From Komagataeibacter nataicola (GTDB taxonomy: Bacteria > Pseudomonadota > Alphaproteobacteria > Acetobacterales > Acetobacteraceae): a stretch of DNA of 64,000 nucleotides. Shown piece by piece: positions 1 through 9,094 of this stretch (its first letter is position 1; every line of letters starts with the position of its first letter). The position numbers and the translations under genes were made by a program. The stretch lies in contig NZ_NIRT01000002.1 of NCBI RefSeq assembly GCF_003207795.1, positions 124,001-188,000 on the forward strand. Direction: 5' to 3'. The notes under the pieces were generated by a model. It had not been told where the DNA came from. It made no database searches and saw only the letters and a list, made by a program, of their open reading frames with translations.

Positions 1-2223
1 GCCGGGCGGCAGAACCTGCTGGCCTGCATCATCTGCCCCACCGGGCGCGAAGCGGGCAACCCCGGCCTTGCATGGATCGATATTTCCACCGGCCTGTTCG
101 AGACCGCAAGCGTGCCCGCGCGCGACCTGCACGACCTGCTCGGCCGCCTCGACCCCGCCGAGATCCTGTGCGCGGACAACGTGGAGTTAGGCGACTTCGC
201 CCCCCGTCGCACCCCCATCGTGCCCCCGCCGGGAGCCGAGGCGGCCCGCACCCGCATGGCCGAGGCCTTTGGCGTGGCCAGCCCCGATGCGTTCGGCACC
301 TTCAGCGATACGGAGGCGCAGGCCGCCGCCGCAGCGCTGGACTATATCCGCCGCAGCCAGGCAGGCCAGCTGCCGCGCCTGTCGCACCCCCGCCCCAGCG
401 ACAGCCAGGACGTGCTTGGTCTTGACCCCGCCACCCGCGCCAGCCTCGACCTGCTGCGCACGCGTGATGGCACGACCGAGCACACCCTGTTTGCCGCCGT
501 ATCAAACACCGTTACCGCAGCTGGCAGCCGCATGCTGGCCGACTGGATCGCAGCCCCCCTGACCGACCCCGCGCGCATTGCCCGCAGGCAGGCCGGGTGG
601 GTCTGGCTGCTCGACAGGCCGGGCGTGCGCGATGACCTGCGCACCCACCTGCGCACCGCCCCCGACATGGCCCGCGCGCTCGGCCGCCTGTCGCTCGGGC
701 GCGGGCAGCCGCGTGATGCCGGGGCCATCCGGCTGGCGCTGCGCGTTGCGCGCGAGATCAGGCAGATCCTGAACCAGCAGGCGGAACTGCCGCCATTGCT
801 GGCGCTGGCTGGCGGCCACCTTGATCGTGCGCACGAGCTTCAGGCCCTGCTTGAGCGCGCGCTGAGCGAAAACCCGCCCGCACGCATGGATGAAGGCGGC
901 ACCATTGCCACAGGTTATGATGAGGAACTCGACGCCCAGCGCGAACTGCGCGATGGCAGCAGGCGCATCATCGCAGCACTCCAGAAGGAATATGCCGAGG
1001 AATTTGGCATCTCCAACCTCAAGATCCGCCACCACGCCCAGCTTGGCTACGTGATCGAGGTACCAGCCGCACAAGCCCCCCGCCTGCGCGGGCGTGAAGA
1101 CCTGATCATGCGGCAGGGCACGGCAAGTTCCAGCCGGTTCGCCACCGAGCGGCTCGCCAGCCTCGACCAGCAGATCGCGCAGGCCGCCGAGAACGCCGCC
1201 CTGCGCGAGCGCCACCTGTTTACGCAGGTCGTGGGCCATATCCTTGATGAAACCGCCCTGCCGGACATGGCCGCAGCCCTCGCGGTGATCGATATCGTGC
1301 AGTCCTGCGCGGTGCTGGCGGGCGGGGGCGCATGGTGCTGCCCGGTGGTGGGCGATGATACATCCTTCATCATCCGCGCGGGCCGCCACCCGGTGGTCGA
1401 GGCCGCCCTGCCGCGCAACACCCGCTTCACCCCCAATGACTGCGACCTCGAGCCCGACCACCGCATCATGCTGCTGACAGGCCCGAACATGGCGGGCAAG
1501 TCCACCTTCCTGCGGCAGGCGGCCCTTGCGGTCATCCTGGCGCAGGCAGGACTGCCGGTGGCGGCGGCCAGCATGCGCCTTGGCGTGGTTGACCGGCTGT
1601 TCTCACGCGTGGGTGCGGCCGATGACCTCGCGCGCGGGCGCTCGACCTTCATGGTGGAGATGACCGAGACGGCGGCCATCCTCAACCAGGCCGGCCCGCG
1701 CTCCCTGGTGGTGGTAGACGAGATCGGGCGCGGCACCTCCACGCTCGACGGGCTGGCCATTGCCTGGGCGGTACTGGAAACGCTGCATTCCACGCTGCGC
1801 TGCCGCGCGATATTCGCAACCCATTTCCATGAACTGGCGGAACTCGCCAACACCATGCCCCGCCTCACCCCCCACACCATGAGCGTGCGGGAATGGAAGG
1901 GGCAGGTCATCTTCCAGCATGAAGTCGTGCCCGGCTCGGCGCGGCGCAGCTGGGGCGTGCATGTGGCGCGCCTTGCGGGCGTGCCCGAGCCCGTGGTGCG
2001 CCGCGCGGGCCGCCTTCTGGGCATGCTGGAAAAGGAACGCGGCCGACAGGCTCCGCCGCTGCCCCTGTTCGAGCAGCAGGCCGGAGTGGTGGAAATCGAG
2101 CCCGTGCCGCCCGCCGTGCCACCCGCAGCCCTTGATATGCTCGAAGCACTTGACCCCGATGCGCTTAGCCCGCGCACGGCGCTGGAAATGTTATATAAAC
2201 TCAAAAAACTGCTGAAACCCTGA
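1..2223 (+). CDS. mutS: DNA mismatch repair protein MutS (5' end outside window)
   Basis: MutS recognises mispaired or looped bases and starts methyl-independent or MutL-directed repair. The reading frame is open from base 1, so the start lies upstream; the first residues (ending in WIDISTGLFET) match the end of MutS domain I. About 740 residues are present, and the mismatch-wedging Phe-x-Glu motif must lie before the window. Visible are the connector, lever and clamp regions, then the C-terminal ATPase with Walker A TGPNMAGKST (about 1477-1506) and Walker B VVVDEIGRGTS (about 1708-1740), followed by the ATHFHEL motif near 1817. The gene ends in a lysine- and leucine-rich tail. glnD follows after 85 bases on the same strand. 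No anomaly apart from the truncation by the window edge. Confidence 0.97.
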   Translation, partial: AGRQNLLACIICPTGREAGNPGLAWIDISTGLFETASVPARDLHDLLGRLDPAEILCADNVELGDFAPRRTPIVPPPGAEAARTRMAEAFGVASPDAFGTFSDTEAQAAAAALDYIRRSQAGQLPRLSHPRPSDSQDVLGLDPATRASLDLLRTRDGTTEHTLFAAVSNTVTAAGSRMLADWIAAPLTDPARIARRQAGWVWLLDRPGVRDDLRTHLRTAPDMARALGRLSLGRGQPRDAGAIRLALRVAREIRQILNQQAELPPLLALAGGHLDRAHELQALLERALSENPPARMDEGGTIATGYDEELDAQRELRDGSRRIIAALQKEYAEEFGISNLKIRHHAQLGYVIEVPAAQAPRLRGREDLIMRQGTASSSRFATERLASLDQQIAQAAENAALRERHLFTQVVGHILDETALPDMAAALAVIDIVQSCAVLAGGGAWCCPVVGDDTSFIIRAGRHPVVEAALPRNTRFTPNDCDLEPDHRIMLLTGPNMAGKSTFLRQAALAVILAQAGLPVAAASMRLGVVDRLFSRVGAADDLARGRSTFMVEMTETAAILNQAGPRSLVVVDEIGRGTSTLDGLAIAWAVLETLHSTLRCRAIFATHFHELAELANTMPRLTPHTMSVREWKGQVIFQHEVVPGSARRSWGVHVARLAGVPEPVVRRAGRLLGMLEKERGRQAPPLPLFEQQAGVVEIEPVPPAVPPAALDMLEALDPDALSPRTALEMLYKLKKLLKP

Positions 2224-2308
2224 TACGGCTCTGGACCTGACCCCACCAAGGGCGGCACACTCCCGGACTGGATCACTTTCGCCACTTACAGGACGCCATC
2301 CGCCCACG

Positions 2309-5203
2309 ATGTCGAACGCTGCCCCCCTTCCCGCCTCCTCCGTCGAGGCGATGACCGATGCCCTCCATGCCGCCCTGTTCCCCACAGGGGAGCAGGACGG
2401 CACGCGCGCCCTGCCACCGCGTGAGGAGGCGATCAGGCTGTTCCGCCGCCACCTGTCGCGCTACCAGGCGCATGTGCGCGAGGAATTCGAGCATCACCGC
2501 CTTGGCGGCGCCGAAGCGGGCAAGCTGCTCGCGGCCTATACCGATGGCATGATCCGCGTGCTCGGCGCCTATGCCATGGCGCAGACCGGCATCGATTCGC
2601 AGCATGAGGCCCCGTTCGCCATCGCGGCCACCGGCGGCTACGGGCGCGGGCTGCTCGCCCCGTTCAGCGATATCGACCTGCTGTTCCTCACCCCCGATGC
2701 GCAGGGCGAGGACATGCGCGCCTGCGTGGAATACATCCTGTACTTCCTGTGGGATCTCGGGCTGAAGGTGGGCCACGCCACGCGCACCATCAACGAGTGC
2801 ATTGCCGAGGCGGAAGCCGACACCACGGTGCGCACCACCCTGCTTGATGCGCGGATCCTGACCGGCAGCGAATCGCTGTTCTCCATGTTCCAGGCCCGTT
2901 ACATCGTGGCCTGCGTCAAATCCGGCGCCGACCGCTTCATTACCGACAAGCGCCGCGAGCGCGCCGCCCGCCACCAGCGCTTTGGCGACAGCCCCTACCT
3001 TGTCGAACCCAACGTGAAGGAAGGCCGCGGCGGCCTGCGCGACCTGCAGACGCTGTACTGGATGTGCCGCTACACCTTCGGCACACGCCATGTGTCAGAC
3101 CTGCTGGCGCCCGGCTTCAGCGAGCTTGGCCTGCTGACCGAGCCCGAAGCCAAGCGCGCCCGCCGCGCGTGGGACTTTCTGTGGCGGGTACGCTTTCACC
3201 TGCATTACGTGTCCGGCCGGGCGGAAGAGCGCCTGACATTTGACGTGCAGCCCGTGGTGGGCGGGCGCATGGGCTACACCCGCCACGGGCGGCAGGTGGG
3301 GGTGGAGCGCTTCATGCGCCACTACTTCCTGACCGTGCGCGAGGTCATGCGCCTCACACTGGTGCTCGAGCCCGCCGTGCTGCGCCAGGCGCTCGGCCCC
3401 GTGGCCAACGCGCCCGAGGCCGACAGCCAGATGCGTGATGCGGGCTTTACCGTAATCGATGGCCGCATCCTGCCCCAGCGCGGCACGTCGTTCGAGAATG
3501 AACCCATCCAGATGATGCGCCTGCTGGACTGGGCCAACAAGCGCAAGCTGCCGATTCACCCCATGGCCATGCACCAGCTCATCCGCTGGGAGCGCAAGGC
3601 CGCCAGCCTGCGTGGCGACCCCGAGACCGCGCGCATCTTCCTCGACCTGATGTGTGGCGCGCCACCCGAGCGCCCGCAGCGCGCCCCGCGTGCGGAAGAA
3701 GAAAAGCCCGATGCCATACCAAGCTTCCACCTGATGGATGAGGGGCGGCGCAAGGGCAACGCCTACTGGCTGCACATCCTCAACGAGACCGGGCTGATGG
3801 GCCGCCTGCTGCCCGACTGGTCGCGCGTGGTGGGGCAGATGCAGTTCGACACCTACCATGTGTTCACGGTGGACGAGCACATCATCGACGCGCTGCGCAT
3901 CCTTGGCCGGGTCGAGCATGGCCACATGGCCGACGAGATTCCCATAGCCTACGACCTTGCGCGCAACCTGCATTCACGCCGGGCGCTGTACGTGGCGGTG
4001 ATGCTGCATGACATCGCCAAGGGGCGCGGAGGTGACCATTCGGAAATCGGCTCGCAGATCGCGCTGTATGTCTGCCCCGAACTGGGCATGGACAGCGAGG
4101 AGACGGAAACCGTGTCGTGGCTGGTGCTGCACCACCTGCTGCTCAGCCACACCGCCTTCCAGCGCGATATCGACGACCCCAAGACCATCCTTGACCTGGC
4201 CGACATCATCCAGTCCCCCGAGCGGCTGCGGCTGCTGCTGCTGCTGACCATCGTGGACATGCGCGCGGTCGGCCCGCGTGTGTGGAACGCCTGGAAGGCG
4301 ACGCTGCTCAACGAACTGTATATGCGCGTGGCCGAAGTGCTCGAGGGCAGCCTCGCCACCACCGAGCGCGACGTGCGCGTAGAACGCGCCAAGGCCGCCA
4401 CCGCCGCGTGGCTGGTGGAAGACGGCATGAACGAGGCCGACGTGCAGCACTTCATGGGGCTGGGCTATGGCAGTTACTGGCTGTCCTTCGACCACGACAC
4501 CCACGCCCGCCATGCCCTGCTGATTGGCGAATCCGAGCGACTCCACTCCCCTCTTACGGTCGAGACCCAGCCCCTGCCCGCGCGCGGCGTGACCGAGGTG
4601 ACCATCTACGCTGCCGACCATCCCGGCCTGTTCTCGCGCATTGCGGGGGCGGTGGCCATTGCCGGGGCCTCGATCGTGGATGCGCGCATTCACACCATGA
4701 CCAACGGCATGGCGCTCGACACGCTGTGGATTCAGGATGCAGGCGGTGCGGCCTTTGAGGAACCGCAGCAGCTCGCCCGCCTGTCGCTGCTGATCGAGCA
4801 GGCGCTGACCGGGCAGATCAACATCAACCGCGAGATTGCGCAGTGTGGCCGCAGGGTGGCGGGGCGGCGCATGCGGGCGATCCACGTGCCGCCGCGCGTG
4901 GTGATCGACAATCGCGCGTCGAACACCTGCACGGTCGTCGAGATCAACGGACGCGACCGCCCCGGCCTGCTGCATGACGTGACTGCGGCGCTGAGCGAGC
5001 AGAAACTCCAGATCGCCTCCGCCCACATCACCACCTATGGCGTGCGGGCGGTGGACGTGTTTTACGTCAAGGACCTGTTCGGGCTGAAAATTACCGACAA
5101 GGGGCGCCTCGACCGCCTGCGCGCGGCCCTGCTGTCGGGCCTGCAGGAAGCGGAAGCCGCGGCCCAGCGCCGTTCATCCGAACTCGAATCCATCACTATC
5201 TGA
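2309..5203 (+). CDS. glnD: Bifunctional PII uridylyltransferase/uridylyl-removing enzyme GlnD
   Basis: GlnD senses glutamine and adds or removes UMP on PII proteins, setting nitrogen regulation. The 964-residue length fits the family. The nucleotidyltransferase signature GGYGRG...SDIDLLFL lies near residues 108-125, the HD phosphohydrolase motif VMLHDIAKGRGGDHS near 562-576, and two ACT glutamine-sensing domains begin near 762 (VTEVTIYAADHPGLFSRIAG) and 873 (TCTVVEINGRDRPGLLHDVT). All catalytic and sensing parts are present. The start follows a weak AGGACG about 14 bases upstream, so a slightly different start is possible. Its last 30 bases overlap the 3' end of the opposite-strand gene ending at 5174. 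The gltDB operon in this window is a plausible metabolic partner in ammonia assimilation. Confidence 0.97.
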   Translation: MSNAAPLPASSVEAMTDALHAALFPTGEQDGTRALPPREEAIRLFRRHLSRYQAHVREEFEHHRLGGAEAGKLLAAYTDGMIRVLGAYAMAQTGIDSQHEAPFAIAATGGYGRGLLAPFSDIDLLFLTPDAQGEDMRACVEYILYFLWDLGLKVGHATRTINECIAEAEADTTVRTTLLDARILTGSESLFSMFQARYIVACVKSGADRFITDKRRERAARHQRFGDSPYLVEPNVKEGRGGLRDLQTLYWMCRYTFGTRHVSDLLAPGFSELGLLTEPEAKRARRAWDFLWRVRFHLHYVSGRAEERLTFDVQPVVGGRMGYTRHGRQVGVERFMRHYFLTVREVMRLTLVLEPAVLRQALGPVANAPEADSQMRDAGFTVIDGRILPQRGTSFENEPIQMMRLLDWANKRKLPIHPMAMHQLIRWERKAASLRGDPETARIFLDLMCGAPPERPQRAPRAEEEKPDAIPSFHLMDEGRRKGNAYWLHILNETGLMGRLLPDWSRVVGQMQFDTYHVFTVDEHIIDALRILGRVEHGHMADEIPIAYDLARNLHSRRALYVAVMLHDIAKGRGGDHSEIGSQIALYVCPELGMDSEETETVSWLVLHHLLLSHTAFQRDIDDPKTILDLADIIQSPERLRLLLLLTIVDMRAVGPRVWNAWKATLLNELYMRVAEVLEGSLATTERDVRVERAKAATAAWLVEDGMNEADVQHFMGLGYGSYWLSFDHDTHARHALLIGESERLHSPLTVETQPLPARGVTEVTIYAADHPGLFSRIAGAVAIAGASIVDARIHTMTNGMALDTLWIQDAGGAAFEEPQQLARLSLLIEQALTGQININREIAQCGRRVAGRRMRAIHVPPRVVIDNRASNTCTVVEINGRDRPGLLHDVTAALSEQKLQIASAHITTYGVRAVDVFYVKDLFGLKITDKGRLDRLRAALLSGLQEAEAAAQRRSSELESITI

Positions 5204-7171
5204 GCCCCCGCCCTGCGCGACCCACGCGCGCAGGGCGGGCACAAGACCAGCAATAACAGGCTGCCATGCGGGGCCGGGCGATTGCAGGACTGGCTGGCGC
5301 AGCACGCGCACGCAGTCATACCACTGGCTGAGCGGAGCCCCCGCGGCTGCACCAGAAACGGACACGGGCGGGCAGATGCCCTCCGCCTGGCCGGCTTCAG
5401 CCGCGTCAAATGCCGCTGACCACCGCCAGTCCCCCCCAAAACGGCTGAGCAGCCAGACCGGGCAGCCCATGGCCCCTGCCAGATGGGCTGCCAGCGTATC
5501 CACGCTGATGACCAGATCCAGCGTGGCGACAAGGCGGGATGTTTCAAGCAGGTCCGCATCAGCCGCCAGTTCATGCCGCATGAACGCCGGGTCCGTACCG
5601 GGATTGCGACCGGGACGCAGCGAAATGAATGTCACTCCCTCCACCTGCGCCAGCGGGGCCAGCGCTTCAGCCGCAACCGAGCGCCGCGCATCAAAACGAT
5701 AGGCGGCATTGCCCGCATGGCACAGCCCAACGCGCAACGGACCCGCACGCTTTCGCCGGGGCTGCCACGCCGCCTGTCCCAGATAGGGCCGGAACGGGGC
5801 CACTGCACGCACGCCAAGCAGGCCAGGCAGGCTGAACAGGTCGCACTGGCAGGCTACACCCCGATATTCATTTTTATCGGGGGTGATAATTTCAATGCGG
5901 CAGAGTTCACTTTCATCCGCCGCCTGCCCCAGCGTTGCCGCCAGGCGGCGCAGGGCGGGCAGCACCTCCAGCACCACCGGCACGCGCATGGCCGCAAGCA
6001 GCACATAGCGCAGGAAATGCACCGCATCGCCCAGCCCCTGCCCCATCGTGACCAGCAGCCTGCGCCCATAAGGCAGCACCTGACCCTGCCAGCGCGGCAG
6101 GCGGTGCGCGGCAGGGTGCTGTGGCATGAAACCGAGGCGGGATTCCCACAACGCCCAGCCCTGCGCCAGATGCCCCTGCGCCAGCGTTGCCACGCCCATA
6201 TTGAACCGCGCCCGCGCCAGCGTGGCCGGATCGGGCGCGGGACTGCGGGCAAGCAAAGCCTCATAGGCCGCGCGGGCCTGCGCATGCTGGCCGGACTCGA
6301 ACAGGGTGGTGGCATGGTTGAGGGCAATGCGGGCATCACCCGGCTGTGCGCGGCAGGCATCGGCCAGCACGGCCTGCGCCTGCGCCATTTCTCCAAGCGC
6401 CATCAGGGTCAGGCCGAGATTGTTTGCGGTTCCGGGTGCGGGGTCATGGCGCAGGGCCGCGCGGAGCATGGTGGCAGCCGGGCGCAGGCGGCCCGTGGCG
6501 AACAGGAGCGCGCCAAGCGTGGAACGCGCCTGCCCGTCGCGCCCGTCACGGGCCAGTCGTTGGCGCAGAATGGTTTCAGCCTCGGCCCTGTGGTCGCGGG
6601 CCAGCAGCATGCCCACCAGTTCATGCGCAGCGATGCCATCATGAGGGGCGCTGGCCGCCACATGGCGCATCTGTGCCAGCGCTACCTCACCCCGCCCGCG
6701 CCGCCACCAGAAGCGCGCCTGCGCCACCCGCGCGGGCACCCCGCCCAACGCCACGCCGCGCGCATGGGCGGCCTCGGCCGCCGCGATATCTCCTGTGCGC
6801 TCCATGATCTCGGCCAGCGCCAGCACGATCGCGCCATCATCGGGGCTGTGCAGGCAGGCGGCCCGGATCGCAGCACGCGCGGCATCACCGTGCCCACAGG
6901 CCAGCAGCGCACGCGCCAGCACCTCATGATACTGCCCCAGATGCGGATGCCCCGGCGCGGCCAGACACCGCGCGCGCCCGGCAAGGCTTATGGCGCGATC
7001 CGCCTGGCCAAGGGCCAGCGCAATACAGGCCAGGCCATGCAGGGCGTCAGGATCATCGGGCCAGAACCCCCGCATGGTGGCAAAACAGGTGCGCGCGCCC
7101 GCCATGTCGCCCGCCCGCAGCGCCGCCTGCCCCCGTGCGAGCAGGCCTGCCCGACCCGTAATCGCGTTCAT
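5174..7171 (-). CDS. TPR-repeat protein with C-terminal glycosyltransferase-like (GT9/heptosyltransferase-type) domain
   Basis: The N-terminal two thirds (about residues 1-400) consist of repeated helix pairs rich in A, L and R with TPR-like spacing. The C-terminal third (about 400-650) resembles the GT9-like domain often fused to bacterial TPR arrays, with GLCHAGNAAYRFDARRS, a FISLRPG strand, a LDLVISVDTLAAHLAGAMG segment and VWLL..GGDWRW. No signal peptide or membrane helix is seen, so it is probably cytoplasmic. ATG at 7171 is chosen over the GTG at 7180 because AAGGAG lies at a suitable distance upstream. Such fusions are often placed near surface glycosylation or cellulose genes, but none adjoin here, so acceptor and donor are unknown. 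Its final ten codons run antisense through the end of glnD. Confidence 0.8.
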   Translation of the reverse strand: MNAITGRAGLLARGQAALRAGDMAGARTCFATMRGFWPDDPDALHGLACIALALGQADRAISLAGRARCLAAPGHPHLGQYHEVLARALLACGHGDAARAAIRAACLHSPDDGAIVLALAEIMERTGDIAAAEAAHARGVALGGVPARVAQARFWWRRGRGEVALAQMRHVAASAPHDGIAAHELVGMLLARDHRAEAETILRQRLARDGRDGQARSTLGALLFATGRLRPAATMLRAALRHDPAPGTANNLGLTLMALGEMAQAQAVLADACRAQPGDARIALNHATTLFESGQHAQARAAYEALLARSPAPDPATLARARFNMGVATLAQGHLAQGWALWESRLGFMPQHPAAHRLPRWQGQVLPYGRRLLVTMGQGLGDAVHFLRYVLLAAMRVPVVLEVLPALRRLAATLGQAADESELCRIEIITPDKNEYRGVACQCDLFSLPGLLGVRAVAPFRPYLGQAAWQPRRKRAGPLRVGLCHAGNAAYRFDARRSVAAEALAPLAQVEGVTFISLRPGRNPGTDPAFMRHELAADADLLETSRLVATLDLVISVDTLAAHLAGAMGCPVWLLSRFGGDWRWSAAFDAAEAGQAEGICPPVSVSGAAAGAPLSQWYDCVRVLRQPVLQSPGPAWQPVIAGLVPALRAWVAQGGGSDSDGFEFG

Positions 7172-7260
7172 GGCACGCACCTCTCCTTATGCATGGCACA
7201 ACTGGGCTGCATACAGCGTGGGTGGTTAAGGAATGGTTTGCAGGCAATGCCCAGTGTCCG

Positions 7261-7335
7261 GGCAGCGTCTTTTTTGAATAAAATGGCGTTCTTCGATGCG
7301 TTTTGAAAAAAGCTTCACCAAAAACTTTCTTATGA
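7261..7335. repeat. Dispersed AT-rich hairpin element, copy A
   Basis: This lies in the divergent gap between the TPR/glycosyltransferase gene and the M32 peptidase gene. It carries the core TTTTGAAAAAAGCTTCACCA followed by AAAACTT, shared almost base for base with the copies at 8926-9000 and 39826-39895. Here the left arm of the second hairpin is degraded (CGATGCGTTTTG). The element stands out as AT-rich in GC-rich surroundings. It is non-coding and within reach of both divergent promoters. Confidence 0.7.
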
Positions 7336-7374
7336 TTTACAGACAATGTGCATGATTTTTACGCAGGAGCGCGC

Positions 7375-8895
7375 ATGAACATCCCGTCCCGCCCGACCGG
7401 CCAGCAGGCCTATGACATCCTGCGCCAGCGTTTTGCCCGCATGGGACAGATCCGCAACGCGCTCGGCATTCTGGGGTGGGACAAGGACACCATGATGCCC
7501 GCAGGCGCTGCCGACAGCCGCGCCGAGAGCATCGCCGCCCTTGCCGTGCTCTCGCACGAACTCATGACCGCGCCCGACATGCCCGACCTGCTCGCCCGCG
7601 CCCATGCCCCCGATGAGGCCATGGCCACCGCCAACCTGACCGAGATGCGCCGCCAGCACGCCCATGCCGCCGCCGTGCCCGGTGAACTGGTGGAAGCCAC
7701 ATCCCGCGCGGCCTCGCGCTGCGAGATGGCATGGCGCACCGCACGGCAGGATAGCGATTTCGCCGGACTGCTGCCGCACCTGCAAACGGTGCTCGACTGC
7801 ACGCGCGCGGTGGCGGTCGCCAAGGCCGAAGCCCTCAACCTTTCCCCCTATGACGCACTGCTTGACCAGTATGACCCCGGCACGCGGCAGGCGGATATCG
7901 ACCCCGTGTTTGCCGAACTGGCCAGTGAACTGCCCGACCTGATCGCAACCGCGCTGGACCACCAGAAAAACCTGCCTGCCCCCATCGCCCTCACCGGCCC
8001 CTTTGCCGTGCCCGCGCAGGAAAAACTGGGCCGCGAAACCATGGCCGCCCTGGGCTTTGACATGCAGCGCGGGCGGCTTGATGTCAGCGTGCATCCGTTT
8101 TGCGGCGGGGCGGAGGATGACGTGCGCATCACCACCCGTTACGAGCACGATGACTGCATCAACGCGCTGATGGGCATCGTGCATGAAACCGGCCATGCGC
8201 TGTATGAGCAGGGCCTGCCGAAAGCATGGCGCGCCCAGCCCGTGGGCGAGGCCCGGGGCATGAGCCTGCATGAAAGCCAGTCCCTGCTGATGGAAATGCA
8301 GGTGGCGCGCGGCCGCCCCTTCATGGAGTGGATGGCCCCGCGCCTGCGCGCAGCCTTTGCTGGCAGCCCGGGTGATGCGGCATGGAGCACGGATAACCTG
8401 CACCGCCTGGTCACCCGCGTGCGGCCAGGCTTCATCCGCGTAGATGCCGATGAGGTCACCTATCCCGCCCACATCCTCGTGCGTTACGAGATGGAAACCG
8501 CGCTGATCGCGGGCAAAATGAAACTGGCCGACCTGCCCGAAGCCTTCAATGCCCGCATCCATGACCTGCTGGGCCTGAAAGTGCCCGAGGACCGTCTGGG
8601 CTGCCTGCAGGATATTCACTGGCCATCGGGCTCGTGGGGGTATTTCCCGACCTATACGCTGGGCGCGATCATTGCTGCGCAGTTGCGCGAGGCCGCCGAG
8701 CGCGACACCCCCGCCATCATGCCTGCCATTGCAAATGGCGATTTCACGCCCCTGCTCGACTGGCTGCGCCCGCGCATCCATGCCCGTGCCAGCGGGGCGA
8801 GCACAAAGGAGATCGTGCGCGACGCAACCGGGGCCGTGCCCAATACCGGGCCTTACCTGCGCCACCTGCGGCAGCGTTACTGCGCGCAGGTCTGA
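7375..8895 (+). CDS. M32 family metallocarboxypeptidase (carboxypeptidase Taq-like)
   Basis: M32 enzymes are zinc carboxypeptidases that trim C-terminal residues from peptides in the cytoplasm. The 506-residue protein carries the zinc site HETGH (His270, Glu271, His274) followed by the MSLHESQSLLMEMQ stretch that holds the third ligand, and the family-typical segments IRVDADEVTYPAHILVRYE and DIHWPSGSWGYFPTYTLGA. ATG at 7375 is preferred over an upstream GTG at 7348 because CAGGAG precedes it at normal spacing. No signal peptide is seen. It stands alone, flanked on both sides by copies of the dispersed hairpin element, so it is probably its own transcription unit. An 8-bp perfect inverted repeat spans its stop codon. 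Confidence 0.95.
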   Translation: MNIPSRPTGQQAYDILRQRFARMGQIRNALGILGWDKDTMMPAGAADSRAESIAALAVLSHELMTAPDMPDLLARAHAPDEAMATANLTEMRRQHAHAAAVPGELVEATSRAASRCEMAWRTARQDSDFAGLLPHLQTVLDCTRAVAVAKAEALNLSPYDALLDQYDPGTRQADIDPVFAELASELPDLIATALDHQKNLPAPIALTGPFAVPAQEKLGRETMAALGFDMQRGRLDVSVHPFCGGAEDDVRITTRYEHDDCINALMGIVHETGHALYEQGLPKAWRAQPVGEARGMSLHESQSLLMEMQVARGRPFMEWMAPRLRAAFAGSPGDAAWSTDNLHRLVTRVRPGFIRVDADEVTYPAHILVRYEMETALIAGKMKLADLPEAFNARIHDLLGLKVPEDRLGCLQDIHWPSGSWGYFPTYTLGAIIAAQLREAAERDTPAIMPAIANGDFTPLLDWLRPRIHARASGASTKEIVRDATGAVPNTGPYLRHLRQRYCAQV

Positions 8896-8904
8896 AACCT
8901 GCGC
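8884..8904 (+). terminator. Perfect inverted repeat spanning the stop codon of the M32 peptidase
   Basis: The arms GCGCAGGT and ACCTGCGC surround a five-base loop that contains the start of the TGA stop codon. It is a stable hairpin at the very end of the transcript, but no T tract follows at once (ATTCATGAAAATTTTC comes next). It may act as a 3' stabilising or terminating structure. Confidence 0.45.
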
Positions 8905-8925
8905 ATTCATGAAAATTTTCGGGGG

Positions 8926-9000
8926 CCGCCTTTTCTCAAAAAGGCGGTGTCTTCCGAAGCTTTTTGAAAAAAGCTTCACCAAAAAACTTTTGTGGTTTTT
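8926..9000. repeat. Dispersed AT-rich hairpin element, copy B (best preserved)
   Basis: Two consecutive hairpins are seen. The first has arms CCGCCTTTT and AAAAGGCGG (8926-8934 and 8939-8947). The second has arms GAAGCTTTTT and AAAAAGCTTC (8956-8965 and 8968-8977). The common tail ACCAAAAAACTTTT follows. It is located between the M32 peptidase gene and the secreted royal-jelly-type gene. It is the reference copy for the family; compare 7261-7335 and 39826-39895. Confidence 0.75.
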
Positions 9001-9094
9001 ATCGGCCAGCCTCAAGGGCACGGTTATCGGTCGGGGCGGGCATGCCGCATCATACCCTTGCCATTCGCCCCCGTTCGTGACGAGATAAGGCGCG

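Noticed and set aside
5483-7306. A 607-codon open frame antisense to the TPR/glycosyltransferase gene
   Set aside because: Arg-, Gln- and His-rich without domain features; the opposite strand shows clear repeats and a GT9-like domain with a good ribosome-binding site.
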